NCBI GenBank assembly: GCA_045590415.1
Contig: JAZNRA010000013.1
Coordinates: 1-11,720, forward strand
Source: RGIG3009 sp045590415
Lineage (GTDB): Bacteria > Bacillota > Clostridia > Oscillospirales > Acutalibacteraceae
Direction of reading: 5' to 3'
Length of the DNA: 11,720 bases
The notes under the pieces: model-generated
What the model was told of the DNA's origin: nothing
Database searches by the model: none
The model's input: only the letters and a program-made list of their open reading frames with translations
Shown: one piece after another, positions 1 to 6,886 of the stretch
How positions within the stretch are numbered: the first letter of the stretch is position 1
Layout: every line of letters begins with the position of its first letter
Program-made: the position numbers and the translations under genes

Positions 1-1065
1 ACCGCTGATCGCAGTCAGAACATCGTTTACAGACGGCAGCAGAATTTTCAGCTCACTTGTGGTAGGAACAATATCAAGCAGTGTTTCCAACGCGGCGAAC
101 AGCAGTTCTTTTGTTTCACTGAGCTTGGGAATAACCATCCCCACCGCCTCACCGAGCGTATCGATACCGCTCTTGATCGACGGCAAAGCATTGACGACCA
201 CGTCGCCGATAGCGTTGAAAATGCCCTTTATCGCATCTTCAAGCGGCGACATACTGTTAAACATATCCGACAAGGCCGTTACGACGACGATCGCCGCCTT
301 GCTCAGCCCCTCGGTTACACGCCCGGTGAACTGCCCGAAGCTATCCTGCAGATTGGACACCGCGCCGTTTAATGTCTGCGACTGGTTAGCCATTGCGCCG
401 AAGTATTTACCGCCCTCATCTGCCGCCGCAATAAGTGCCGCTTGCAGCACCTCGAAGGTCACTTCCATCTCGGACGCCTGCTGAGCGGTAATGCCGAGAT
501 AGTCGGCAAGCACCTGATAGATGTTAATGCCTGCCATTGCAAACTGCTTGATGTCGATAGCTGCCGCCGTGCCGACGTTTTTGACCTGCTGTAGGTTCTG
601 CGCCATGCGCATAAGCTCGTCGTCACCGCCGCCGGTCGCCGCTATAGCATCGCCGAGTGCGAGAATGGTTACCCGTGCGTCATCGGCTTCAAGATCAGCC
701 GCCACAAGCAATTGTACTGCCTTGGTCAGCCCGTCAACGTCAAACGGTGTTACCGCCGCGTCCTCTTTTATCTGCGCCATTATTTCGGCGGCTTCCTTGG
801 CACTGCCGAGCAGAGTGGTAAACGCCGTTTGGTATTTCTCCATCTGCGCGTTATATTCAAGCCCCTGCTTGCCCAATGCCGTGAGAGCCGCCGCACCGGT
901 AGCCGCCGCCGCCGCAAACGCCGCGCCCACAGCCTTAGCCGCACCGGCTGCAATGCTGTCCCACTTAGCAACCGACTGCTGTATTACGCCCTCGGCCTTC
1001 GCCATATCGGCGGCAAGCCCTTTTGATTCACCGACAATTTGATATACGACCTTGCCGTCAGCCAT
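1..1065 (-). CDS. Phage tail tape measure protein, N-terminal part (runs off the window)
   Basis: The frame is open from an ATG at 1063-1065 to the left edge, giving 355 codons without a stop, so the C-terminal part is missing. Tape measure proteins set tail length and are threaded through the tail tube. Visible features are an Ala-rich hydrophobic stretch at about residues 38-61 and the family-typical block at about 70-190. That block includes YNAQMEKYQTAFTTLLGSA, the motif AVTPFDVDGLTKA, a Gly/Asp-rich TGGGDDELMRMAQNLQQ and QFAMAGINIYQVLADYLGI. The start is preceded by GAGGTGAT and lies two bases after the TAA of the Gp15-family gene. Its position last in the head-tail order, after the chaperone genes, fits. 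Family assignment is confident. Total length and any C-terminal domains cannot be seen. Confidence 0.93.
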   Translation of the reverse strand, partial: MADGKVVYQIVGESKGLAADMAKAEGVIQQSVAKWDSIAAGAAKAVGAAFAAAAATGAAALTALGKQGLEYNAQMEKYQTAFTTLLGSAKEAAEIMAQIKEDAAVTPFDVDGLTKAVQLLVAADLEADDARVTILALGDAIAATGGGDDELMRMAQNLQQVKNVGTAAAIDIKQFAMAGINIYQVLADYLGITAQQASEMEVTFEVLQAALIAAADEGGKYFGAMANQSQTLNGAVSNLQDSFGQFTGRVTEGLSKAAIVVVTALSDMFNSMSPLEDAIKGIFNAIGDVVVNALPSIKSGIDTLGEAVGMVIPKLSETKELLFAALETLLDIVPTTSELKILLPSVNDVLTAISG

Positions 1066-1067
1066 TG

Positions 1068-1655
1068 TTAAATATCACCTCTTTTTTCATAGGAGGCAAT
1101 CAGTCCGCGAAACGCATTTTCAAACTCTGCGCGGCTCTCGGCTTCGCTGACCGGGAGCTTATAATGCGCCTTTGCCCGTATAATTTCCTCGCGCTGCTTT
1201 GCGTTGTTTTTCGTCGGCGCAGGCACTTCACGGGTGCGTATCTGCATGATGTCCGAAAGCCGCGTACACTGCGGTATCGACGACAAAAGCGCGTGAAATT
1301 TGAACCAGTGGAGTTTACCACGCTGCTCGTAAAGATCGATGCCGTAAGCCTGCATGAACGCCGCGTAGATGTAAGGCGTATCAAGGTATAAGTCGAGCGC
1401 GCGTTCGCCTTTGGGCTTGTCCGACTGCTTCGGCACAAGATCAAGCGTTTCAAGGACGGCGTTCAAAAGCCCGTCTGCGTTTCTGTAATCGCCGTCCATG
1501 AGATACGCCAGCGCGATTTCACGGCGTTCATCCGGCGGCAGATCGGTATCGTCAAGCGTTCTTAGCGCGCAAAGCACGTTGTCAAACGCCGGGCGGATAC
1601 GCCACCGCCGACCGTTCCACTCAACCGTATAGGGAAGACCTTCGCAAAAGGTCAT
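1068..1655 (-). CDS. Bacteriophage Gp15-family protein (tail assembly, upstream of tape measure)
   Basis: This encodes 195 residues resembling the phage Gp15 family found just before the tape measure gene in A118-like Firmicutes phages. The diagnostic central part is YIYAAFMQAYGIDLYE followed by LHWFKFHALLSSIP and the IMQIRTREVPAP segment, at about residues 95-150. The N-terminus (VEWNGRRWRIRPAFDNVLCAL) also fits. The position suggests it is the second tail assembly chaperone (GT-like), which would bind the tape measure protein during tail assembly. That role is inferred from synteny, not shown by motifs. The ATG at 1653-1655 follows the TAA of the preceding gene by two bases and has a GGGAG ribosome binding site nine bases upstream. 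It lies in the -1 frame relative to the preceding gene, but no good slippery heptamer is present. Confidence 0.85.
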   Translation of the reverse strand: MTFCEGLPYTVEWNGRRWRIRPAFDNVLCALRTLDDTDLPPDERREIALAYLMDGDYRNADGLLNAVLETLDLVPKQSDKPKGERALDLYLDTPYIYAAFMQAYGIDLYEQRGKLHWFKFHALLSSIPQCTRLSDIMQIRTREVPAPTKNNAKQREEIIRAKAHYKLPVSEAESRAEFENAFRGLIASYEKRGDI

Positions 1656-1657
1656 TG

Positions 1658-2029
1658 TTATTTTCTCCCGTAAGCCTTAGCCTGCTTGCGGCGTTCGTCG
1701 AGCAGTCTGTTTACCGCCGGGAGGATATCCTCGTAAATGTGCTGTGTTACGATGGTTATCATCTCGGTGTAATTGCCCTCGAAAAACTCAAGGATCTTTA
1801 CTGCGCCTTCCTCGCCGTAAATCCCCTTCATGAGTTCAAGCACCGTGCCGCCGATCGCTTCGTCGGTTGCGTGATCCTCGGAGAGCTTCTGTATTTCGCC
1901 GAGCGACGCGAGCAGACGGTTGCGCATAGCGATATAATCCGAGCGGACGTTTATAGTCTCAACTACGTTGTCATTTTCGTCGCAGAGCATGAGCGGTTCG
2001 ATTTTATACTGATTGCGTCTTGCTTTCAT
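1658..2029 (-). CDS. Putative tail assembly chaperone (gpG-like)
   Basis: A 123-residue, mostly helical, charged protein located between the major tail protein and the Gp15/tape measure genes. This is the slot of the first tail assembly chaperone in siphophages. The segment ILEFFEGNYTEMITIVTQHIYEDILPAVNRL at about residues 79-109 resembles the C-terminal helices of such proteins in Firmicutes phages, and the C-terminus is basic (RRKQAKAYGRK). The ATG at 2027-2029 has a GGAGGAATC ribosome binding site and lies just downstream of a strong intrinsic terminator, so its expression depends on terminator read-through or antitermination. The functional call rests mainly on position and general similarity. 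Confidence 0.7.
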   Translation of the reverse strand: MKARRNQYKIEPLMLCDENDNVVETINVRSDYIAMRNRLLASLGEIQKLSEDHATDEAIGGTVLELMKGIYGEEGAVKILEFFEGNYTEMITIVTQHIYEDILPAVNRLLDERRKQAKAYGRK

Positions 2030-2052
2030 TTTTCTGATTCCTCCGTTATTTC

Positions 2053-2080
2053 AAAAAAATCGGGCAGTGTGAACTGCCCG
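2053..2080 (-). terminator. Intrinsic terminator after the major tail protein gene
   Basis: Read on the minus strand, CGGGCAGT, loop TCAC and ACTGCCCG form a perfect 8-bp GC-rich stem with a tetraloop (2061-2080), followed by A and seven T residues (2053-2059). It sits 17 bases beyond the major tail protein stop. The next gene's ribosome binding site begins only about ten bases after the T-tract, so the terminator lies inside the late operon. It probably lowers expression of the chaperone and tape measure genes relative to the abundant major tail protein. Confidence 0.9.
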
Positions 2081-2097
2081 TGTGTGTGGTTATTGCT

Positions 2098-2550
2098 TTA
2101 CTGTGTTACCGGTGTGGGTCTGCCGTCGAAACGAAGCTCCATCGATATTGCGCTGTCGTCGGTCGACGCGCCCGAAAATTCCTGCAGATTGCAGAAGGTG
2201 CACGGCACGGTAAAGCCCTTATTTACGGCAGTACCGCCCGAACCGTCAGTGTATGTAACCTTAAGCGACGACTGACGCGCGGTGTCGAAGCTGTATTTGT
2301 TGCCGAAAATATAGTCCTGTGCCGCGTCGCCGAGCACACGTCTGCCGGTGAGCGTCCATGCCGGAGCCGCGCCGGTAACGTGGTTGGTAGCAAATCCGCC
2401 GTTTGAAATGAACTGGTACTGCTGTACCACCTCATTAAGAGCCTCGGCGACATTTTCAATACCCTCGCCGAAGTCAGAATAAGTCCATGTTTCGCCGGAC
2501 TTCTCGGTGCCGATGGAGACCTTGATATTATAAATAGTTAAATAGCTCAC
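2098..2550 (-). CDS. Major tail protein (tail tube)
   Basis: A 150-residue protein that should polymerise into the tail tube. Evidence is its position after the tail terminator and before the chaperones and tape measure, its size, and the mostly beta-type sequence with Gly/Thr-rich turns (for example KVTYTDGSGGTAVNKGF at about residues 98-114). The C-terminal part AISMELRFDGRPTPVTQ resembles other Firmicutes tail tube proteins. Translation starts at GTG (2548-2550), preceded by GGAGGT eight bases upstream. An intrinsic terminator follows the stop codon directly, as expected for a highly expressed structural gene. There are two close cysteines (CTFC, about residue 117-120). The family name rests on synteny and general likeness, not on a catalytic motif. 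Confidence 0.82.
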   Translation of the reverse strand: MSYLTIYNIKVSIGTEKSGETWTYSDFGEGIENVAEALNEVVQQYQFISNGGFATNHVTGAAPAWTLTGRRVLGDAAQDYIFGNKYSFDTARQSSLKVTYTDGSGGTAVNKGFTVPCTFCNLQEFSGASTDDSAISMELRFDGRPTPVTQ

Positions 2551-2553
2551 GCT

Positions 2554-2961
2554 TTAACCTCCTGTTTTTGGTGGTAATAAGTGGAAAGCGACACGCAGTG
2601 ATGAGCCGTACAGCCACATACCGTCATCTTCACGCCCGATAAGCGAGGGGATGGCGGTCGTTTCTATGTCTGTTATCTCATACCGTGTGCCGCGGGGATA
2701 TGTTTTACGCTGCGTCAGCGATGTGTGAATGATACCGAGTGTATCGCTGACGATCTCCTGATTTGAATGTTTGCCGTTTAAGGCGAGCACAAGCTCTGAC
2801 GCCGCGCCCTTGGACTGGTCTGTTGACACGGGAGAGCCTGCGCCGATGGTGATCGATATGCCGTTACCGGGAGGGAGAGAGCCGCTGACCGGCACTGCAT
2901 ATACGCCGATATCGACGATCATGTTCTTTACCGTTTCAAGCACGTCGTTGTATACGCTCAC
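2554..2961 (-). CDS. Minor capsid / tail terminator protein (Minor_capsid_3-like)
   Basis: A 135-residue protein whose likely job is to cap the tail tube at the head-proximal end (tail terminator). It matches the slot and look of the Minor_capsid_3 family of lactobacillal and A118-like phages. It starts with a short helix (YNDVLETVKNMIVDIGVY), followed by an alpha/beta body with a Gly-rich turn (LPPGNGISITIGAG) and ending in beta strands (DGMWLYGSSLRVAFHLL). Translation starts at GTG (2959-2961), with GGAGGG at 2967-2972 on the minus strand five bases upstream. One base separates this start from the preceding gene's stop. Three bases separate its end from the major tail protein start. Confidence 0.75.
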   Translation of the reverse strand: MSVYNDVLETVKNMIVDIGVYAVPVSGSLPPGNGISITIGAGSPVSTDQSKGAASELVLALNGKHSNQEIVSDTLGIIHTSLTQRKTYPRGTRYEITDIETTAIPSLIGREDDGMWLYGSSLRVAFHLLPPKTGG

Positions 2962-2962
2962 G

Positions 2963-3310
2963 TCATCCCTCCAATTTTGAATTAAATATCTTTTGCGCCA
3001 ACGCCTGCCAATCCCGACCGCGTTCGGCGTGTGCCTTTTCGCACCACATCAGCGACGCATTCGGGTTTACTTCCTTTGACGGCGAACCGGTATAATACAC
3101 GCGCTTTGCATATGGTGTATTCCATATGAGCAGTCCCTCACGCGGTATCGATGCCGACAGCGACGACGAACGAAGAGCGCCGGTGTCCTGACGAACATAA
3201 TAGTTACAGTCGGTCAACGCCTGCTCGGCAAGTGGGACAAGCGTTTTTTTCCATGCGCCGTCCACTTTGAGCTTGATTTTCGGAATGTTTGTTGTTATCG
3301 TTACGGGCAT
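2963..3310 (-). CDS. Tail completion / HK97 gp10-like protein (Minor_capsid_2-like)
   Basis: A 115-residue protein in the HK97 gp10 / Minor_capsid_2 slot, thought to join the tail to the head connector. Family-like features are the middle segment YVRQDTGALRSSSLSAS (about residues 45-61) and the TPYAKRVYYTGSP stretch (about 72-84), with the C-terminal WCEKAHAERGRDWQALAQKIF. This 'DTGALR...PYA..VYYG' pattern is typical of the family. The ATG at 3308-3310 shares one base with the TAA of the preceding gene (TAATG), which suits translational coupling. A GGAGGTGG site lies further upstream, inside the preceding gene. An in-frame ATG at 3329-3331 would precede that ribosome binding site and is not preferred. 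Confidence 0.8.
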   Translation of the reverse strand: MPVTITTNIPKIKLKVDGAWKKTLVPLAEQALTDCNYYVRQDTGALRSSSLSASIPREGLLIWNTPYAKRVYYTGSPSKEVNPNASLMWCEKAHAERGRDWQALAQKIFNSKLEG

Positions 3311-3672
3311 TATACCATTTCCACCTCCCAATGATCGAGCATATTGTATTCATCCTCAACACGGTCGACGGCTTCGACGATATAAACTTCATCCTTGTGC
3401 ACGACCTGCATTCGCTTGCCTGCGTCCTCGCTCTCGTGTTTGAGCCGCATCCAGTCCAGCTGCGGCGCAGTGTAGAGCGAATCGACAAACATAAGCGACC
3501 GCCGCGACGCATCGGTGTTCGCCGCCGTGACGACGGTGCCGGTCGATTCCTGCACGTTTACGCCCGTTACCGCATATTCACGCCACGTAGGATTTTGAAA
3601 CGTGTCAACGCCGGTGCAAACGCGCAGTGTGATGCTGTGCCCGTAGAGGTGAGACGGCGGTTTTCTGCCCAT
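3310..3672 (-). CDS. Head closure / minor capsid protein (Minor_capsid_1-like)
   Basis: A 120-residue protein in the position of the head closure protein of A118-like phages. The beta-rich sequence includes HSITLRVCTGVDTFQNPTW (about residues 11-29) and ends in VEAVDRVEDEYNMLDHWEVEMV. This last part, a beta hairpin with a conserved Asp/Glu-containing turn and final HWEVE strand, is common in the Minor_capsid_1 family. The ATG at 3670-3672 is chosen because GGAGGTGAC lies a few bases upstream. An in-frame ATG at 3724-3726 would overlap the preceding gene by about 50 bases and has no such site. One base separates this start from the preceding stop. The function is inferred from synteny. Confidence 0.75.
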   Translation of the reverse strand: MGRKPPSHLYGHSITLRVCTGVDTFQNPTWREYAVTGVNVQESTGTVVTAANTDASRRSLMFVDSLYTAPQLDWMRLKHESEDAGKRMQVVHKDEVYIVEAVDRVEDEYNMLDHWEVEMV

Positions 3673-3673
3673 A

Positions 3674-4075
3674 TCAGTCACCTCCGAAGGTCGGTACGCT
3701 CGGATTGAGTAACCCGGAAACTTCAAGCAGCGTCATACTCTGTGCACACACAAGGCGGTTGCCGGTTTTGTTTTGCGCGCTTGCATACGCATTGTTTGAA
3801 ACGCTTATGCGTCCGAGCGTGTAATCGCTTGACGATGCTCCGTCGTTTGCCGCTTCGATACCGTTATAGATCAGATACTCGATCTGAGCACAAACGGCGT
3901 TTCGGTATGCGGTCTGTACATCGTCGGGATAATTCGCTATGTTGTCCTCGGTTACGCGCCGCCGCGTGACAGTTTCGACCGCAGACAGCGCACGCGCCAG
4001 CACCCTCGGGAACAACGCTTCGGGCACGGGCGCGCCGATATATGTATCTGTGTAGTATGCGATATCAACTATCAC
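3674..4075 (-). CDS. Head-tail connector protein (gp6/gp15-like adaptor)
   Basis: A 133-residue, mostly helical protein directly after the major capsid gene, the usual place of the adaptor that forms a ring under the portal. The N-terminal half (LFPRVLARALSAVETVTRRR and YPDDVQTAYRNAVCAQIEYLI, about residues 22-69) gives the helical bundle expected for gp6/gp15-type connectors. It is followed by a short beta segment (YTLGRISVSN). Translation starts at GTG (4073-4075) with GGAGGG eight bases upstream. The stop lies one base before the next start. There is no catalytic motif, so the name is by position and fold character. Confidence 0.75.
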   Translation of the reverse strand: MIVDIAYYTDTYIGAPVPEALFPRVLARALSAVETVTRRRVTEDNIANYPDDVQTAYRNAVCAQIEYLIYNGIEAANDGASSSDYTLGRISVSNNAYASAQNKTGNRLVCAQSMTLLEVSGLLNPSVPTFGGD

Positions 4076-4095
4076 GCGGTCATCCCTCCGTCTTT

Positions 4096-4986
4096 TTAGG
4101 CTTCTACGTTGGCGAGAATGCCGTCCTTGCGGTTTTCGAGTACGAATACGTCGTAGTAGTAACGCTCGTAATAGATGTACTTGCCCTTCGACTGAGCGGA
4201 CGGCGGCGACATCATAGAGGTTTCGTAAACTACGGGAGCTGCCACAGCCATCGGATCGACAAACAGTATATTGATCTGCTTCGCGTCGCCTGCGGCAGTC
4301 CAGCCGTTGGTGAAATCATAAGAGGACATCATAAGATCTGCCGGAGTTTCGATGATTCTCACGCCGTCAAGACCGCCGATATTTCTGTCGATGTTGCGCT
4401 CGCCGCCGACGATATCGACAAAACGGGTGATGCCTGCCGCCTGCTTAAGCAGCTTGTAAGCGTCGGGGGTCATGTAAGCGCGGACGCGGTCACGTGCGAT
4501 ACGTGCGTTCTTGAGACGTGCGAGGTAATTGTCCCATGCGCCGAGGATGCTGTCGGAAGTAAGCACTTCGGTGTCGGTGGTTGCCGCCTCCGCGAGCTTC
4601 TGCGCCGCGTATGCGTCCATCTCCGGGATCTTCTGCATCTCGTTGAAAGTACGGGTAATGTTGGCAATGGTCGCCACGTCGTTGGTTTCGACGATGTCCA
4701 TGGGGTCGACAATGGTGTCCCATTCACGGTCCATGGTCATGGTGACGTTCTGCCATTCGTTGTTGAAGTTGCGGTTGAATTCGCCGGTGATCATGTCACG
4801 GTTTACCGCACGTGCGCCGGAAACGACCATTGACGGAATCGCAACCGTTTTGCCGCTTACGGGCTTGTAGCGTTCGCCCATTTCGCCGCCGTAGATGTCG
4901 CCGAAATAGGAAAGATACGGGTACGCATTGGCAAGCTCCTTCGCGTACTGAGTAGCATAGTTAACGTTGGTCTGTACAAATGCCAT
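4096..4986 (-). CDS. Major capsid protein
   Basis: A 296-residue protein that should build the icosahedral shell (HK97 fold by family). The N-terminus MAFVQTNVNYATQYAKELANAYPYLSYFG is typical of major capsid proteins from clostridial phages with this gene order. Further blocks are MTMDREWDTIVDPMDIVETN (about residues 83-102), the long helix of TRTFNEMQKIPEMDAYAAQKLAEAA (about 111-135), and the C-terminal domain with a strand ending YYERYYYDVFVLENRKDGI. The gene follows the scaffold gene by five bases, with AAAGGATG as ribosome binding site, and starts at ATG (4984-4986). Length and neighbours agree with the call. Confidence 0.92.
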   Translation of the reverse strand: MAFVQTNVNYATQYAKELANAYPYLSYFGDIYGGEMGERYKPVSGKTVAIPSMVVSGARAVNRDMITGEFNRNFNNEWQNVTMTMDREWDTIVDPMDIVETNDVATIANITRTFNEMQKIPEMDAYAAQKLAEAATTDTEVLTSDSILGAWDNYLARLKNARIARDRVRAYMTPDAYKLLKQAAGITRFVDIVGGERNIDRNIGGLDGVRIIETPADLMMSSYDFTNGWTAAGDAKQINILFVDPMAVAAPVVYETSMMSPPSAQSKGKYIYYERYYYDVFVLENRKDGILANVEA

Positions 4987-4991
4987 TTAAA

Positions 4992-5498
4992 TCATCCTTT
5001 CTTTTTGTTAAACCCCCAGTAATCGCCGAACGACGCGCTGCCCTTATCGCCGCCGGGCATTGAGCCGGCAGTGGGTGCGCCGAACTGCGGCTTATTGCCG
5101 GGTTCGCTTTGCTGCTGTGTCTGCTGTGAAGTGGTAAAATACTCCTCGTACTGCTCCGCTACACCTTTCATCTGCTCCGCATAGGGTGCATGCTTTTCCC
5201 CGTGGTCGAGCATCTTATACACGGTTTCGCGGAATTTCGGTTTGACAGATGCAAAATCTTCACCGCCGAGAGCCTTTGTCATTGCCAGCTCGTCGGCGAT
5301 CTTCTTGTATTCCTCGGTGGTCTTCGGGTCAATCGGTGTCGGAGGCGGCAGTTTTTTCACTGCCTCGTCGATGTGCCCCTGCAGCTCGCTTTTTGGGATG
5401 TAATCGCCTAAAGCCCTGCCCGATTCAGACATCAGAAAATCGATTTGTTCATCCGTCAGCCCTTTTTCTTTGAGTGTTTCACGTTTGAAAATCGCCAT
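4992..5498 (-). CDS. Capsid scaffolding protein
   Basis: A 168-residue, highly charged protein just upstream of the major capsid gene, where scaffolding genes lie. The N-terminus (FKRETLKEKGLTDEQIDFLMSESG, about residues 4-27) is typical of phage scaffold or 'phage minor structural GP20' type proteins. The middle is helical and Lys/Glu-rich. The C-terminal part is low complexity and Gln/Gly/Pro-rich (TTSQQTQQQSEPGNKPQFGA at about 120-139), ending in a WGFNKKKG tail. Scaffolds steer capsid assembly and are removed before DNA packaging. The ATG at 5496-5498 has AAAGGAGA about seven bases upstream. No protease domain is visible here or next door, so a fused maturation protease is not supported. 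Confidence 0.85.
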   Translation of the reverse strand: MAIFKRETLKEKGLTDEQIDFLMSESGRALGDYIPKSELQGHIDEAVKKLPPPTPIDPKTTEEYKKIADELAMTKALGGEDFASVKPKFRETVYKMLDHGEKHAPYAEQMKGVAEQYEEYFTTSQQTQQQSEPGNKPQFGAPTAGSMPGGDKGSASFGDYWGFNKKKG

Positions 5499-5518
5499 AT
5501 TTTTCCGTCTCCTTTTAC

Positions 5519-5571
5519 CGCCCGTTGACGTTTGGGCGAATAACGCTGTTGTTGCCGCGGACAGCTCCGCG
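5519..5571 (-). other. Two short hairpins in the minor capsid-scaffold gap
   Basis: The 92-base gap between the minor capsid stop (5591) and the scaffold start (5498) holds two inverted repeats. One is CGCGGA / TCCGCG with a four-base loop (5556-5571). The other is CGCCC / GGGCG with a ten-base loop (5519-5538), placed just before the scaffold ribosome binding site. No T-tract follows either, so they are not standard terminators. They could affect mRNA stability, cleavage or scaffold translation. No gene is seen in this gap. Confidence 0.5.
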
Positions 5572-5590
5572 AATTTGTATAAGCAAGGGG

Positions 5591-6886
5591 TTAACCCTGT
5601 TTATCGTTTGTCTGCCGACGCTCCACACGCGCCGCCTTCTGCGACAGTCTGCGGTCAAATCCGTAAACCTGTATGCGGTTGGTGCGCTCGGAAACGCCGT
5701 GATTGATGCAGTATTCACGGTACCGCATACGCCGCTCGTTGAGCTTTAATGCCCACTTTTCAAACCCTTCCTTACTGCCTGCCGCGTCGTAAGCAAGCAC
5801 ACGTGTCTTTGCCTCGCGTATGCCGCGCTCGATCTCGCGCTGTTCCTGCATCCGCTCATATGCGGCGGAATTGCGTTCAAGCTCCGCTTTGTCGGGCTTG
5901 TCATACCGTGCGAGTGAATAGCCCGGTATAAACGTCTCGGGGAAGTGCCCGCAATTGATGCCGAATATCCCGGCAGGCTCTCCGTATGACGTATCGTATA
6001 TGCTGATATAGTCATACACCTTCCCGTTTAAATCATGCACCTGTCCGCGGTCGCCGCGATTCCATGAGCAGATTTGCCCCTGATACGGCGCACAGAGCGG
6101 ACGCGCGACGGCTTTTGACGAGATTTGAAACGTATAAACGCCGTATTCCTCGGCGCGTGTCTGCTGGGCTTTAATCGCCGTGTTGTGGATGGTAGTGCGT
6201 ATATCCATAGACACATAGGCTTCGGGCGACCACTCGTGACCGCCGATATCGATGAACCCCGTCACGCCCTTTTCGGCAAGCCACCCGATCGTATCGCGTA
6301 TAGCCCGCGTATAAGAAAACGCGCCCAAAACCGCTTCACCGGCTCCGGCGTTCATTATTTTCTGCACCTCTCCGAGCTTACGATCGAGCGATTCAAACGA
6401 ATCGGTCTGCGTCAGCTCCTCAATGCGCCCTTCCTCCCACGACTTGTACACACGTTCGACAGCCTGTAAATACCGCGTTCGCGTCGAATCGAGCATTACG
6501 GTATTTACGAGGTTCGTGTCGTCTTCGGCCTGTGCGGCGAACATTTCGAGCACCTGAGCCATCGAAGGCGACGCACTGACAGCGCCGACGGGAGGACGCG
6601 CCGCCGCCGTCATTTGTGCATCAACCTCCGAAGCCGTTAAATCAAGTGCCGCCGCGAGAGCATCGCGGATATACTCGGACTTTCGCCCCGTACCTTCCGC
6701 GATGATGGCAGCCGATTCCTCGGTAAGCGCGCCCAGCTCGGACAATTTCTTTATCTGCCACGACCGTGCACTAAGTCCGCCGCCGTCCTTGAAATGCCGC
6801 GCTACGTTTATAATCAGCTGAGACGCAACACGCGCATACATATCGGCGAGCGGTTCGGACAATTCAAGCGTTTTTCGCTCATCCAT
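5591..6886 (-). CDS. Phage minor capsid protein (Phage_min_cap2 / MuF-like head morphogenesis)
   Basis: A 431-residue protein between portal and scaffold, matching the minor capsid protein 2 family of A118-like phages. The N-terminal helical half includes LADMYARVASQLIINVARHF and the RSWQIKKLSELGALTEESAAII segment (about 14-64). The C-terminal domain carries CAPYQGQICSW (about 265-275), a YDTSYGEPAGIFGINCGH segment (about 297-314) and then FIPGYS. These Cys/His positions (CAPYQGQ...NCGH) are the family signature of MuF-like proteins. Such proteins sit inside the head near the portal and may leave with the DNA. The ATG at 6884-6886 shares one base with the portal stop (TGATG). A TTG directly before it would add one residue. 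Confidence 0.87.
   Translation of the reverse strand: MDERKTLELSEPLADMYARVASQLIINVARHFKDGGGLSARSWQIKKLSELGALTEESAAIIAEGTGRKSEYIRDALAAALDLTASEVDAQMTAAARPPVGAVSASPSMAQVLEMFAAQAEDDTNLVNTVMLDSTRTRYLQAVERVYKSWEEGRIEELTQTDSFESLDRKLGEVQKIMNAGAGEAVLGAFSYTRAIRDTIGWLAEKGVTGFIDIGGHEWSPEAYVSMDIRTTIHNTAIKAQQTRAEEYGVYTFQISSKAVARPLCAPYQGQICSWNRGDRGQVHDLNGKVYDYISIYDTSYGEPAGIFGINCGHFPETFIPGYSLARYDKPDKAELERNSAAYERMQEQREIERGIREAKTRVLAYDAAGSKEGFEKWALKLNERRMRYREYCINHGVSERTNRIQVYGFDRRLSQKAARVERRQTNDKQG

Noticed and set aside
1653..1672. Possible -1 programmed frameshift joining the chaperone gene to the Gp15-family gene
   Set aside because: The second gene is in the -1 frame and open for a few codons before its ATG, but the short usable stretch has no X-XXY-YYZ slippery heptamer, and the second gene has its own GGGAG site and ATG.
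1655..2275. Plus-strand open frame (206 codons) over the chaperone and tail protein genes
   Set aside because: It is antisense across two genes and an intrinsic terminator, with no domain or convincing start.
4042..4833. Long plus-strand open frame (263 codons) opposite the major capsid gene
   Set aside because: It is antisense to a clear major capsid gene, shows no recognisable domain, and is explained by codon bias of the true gene.
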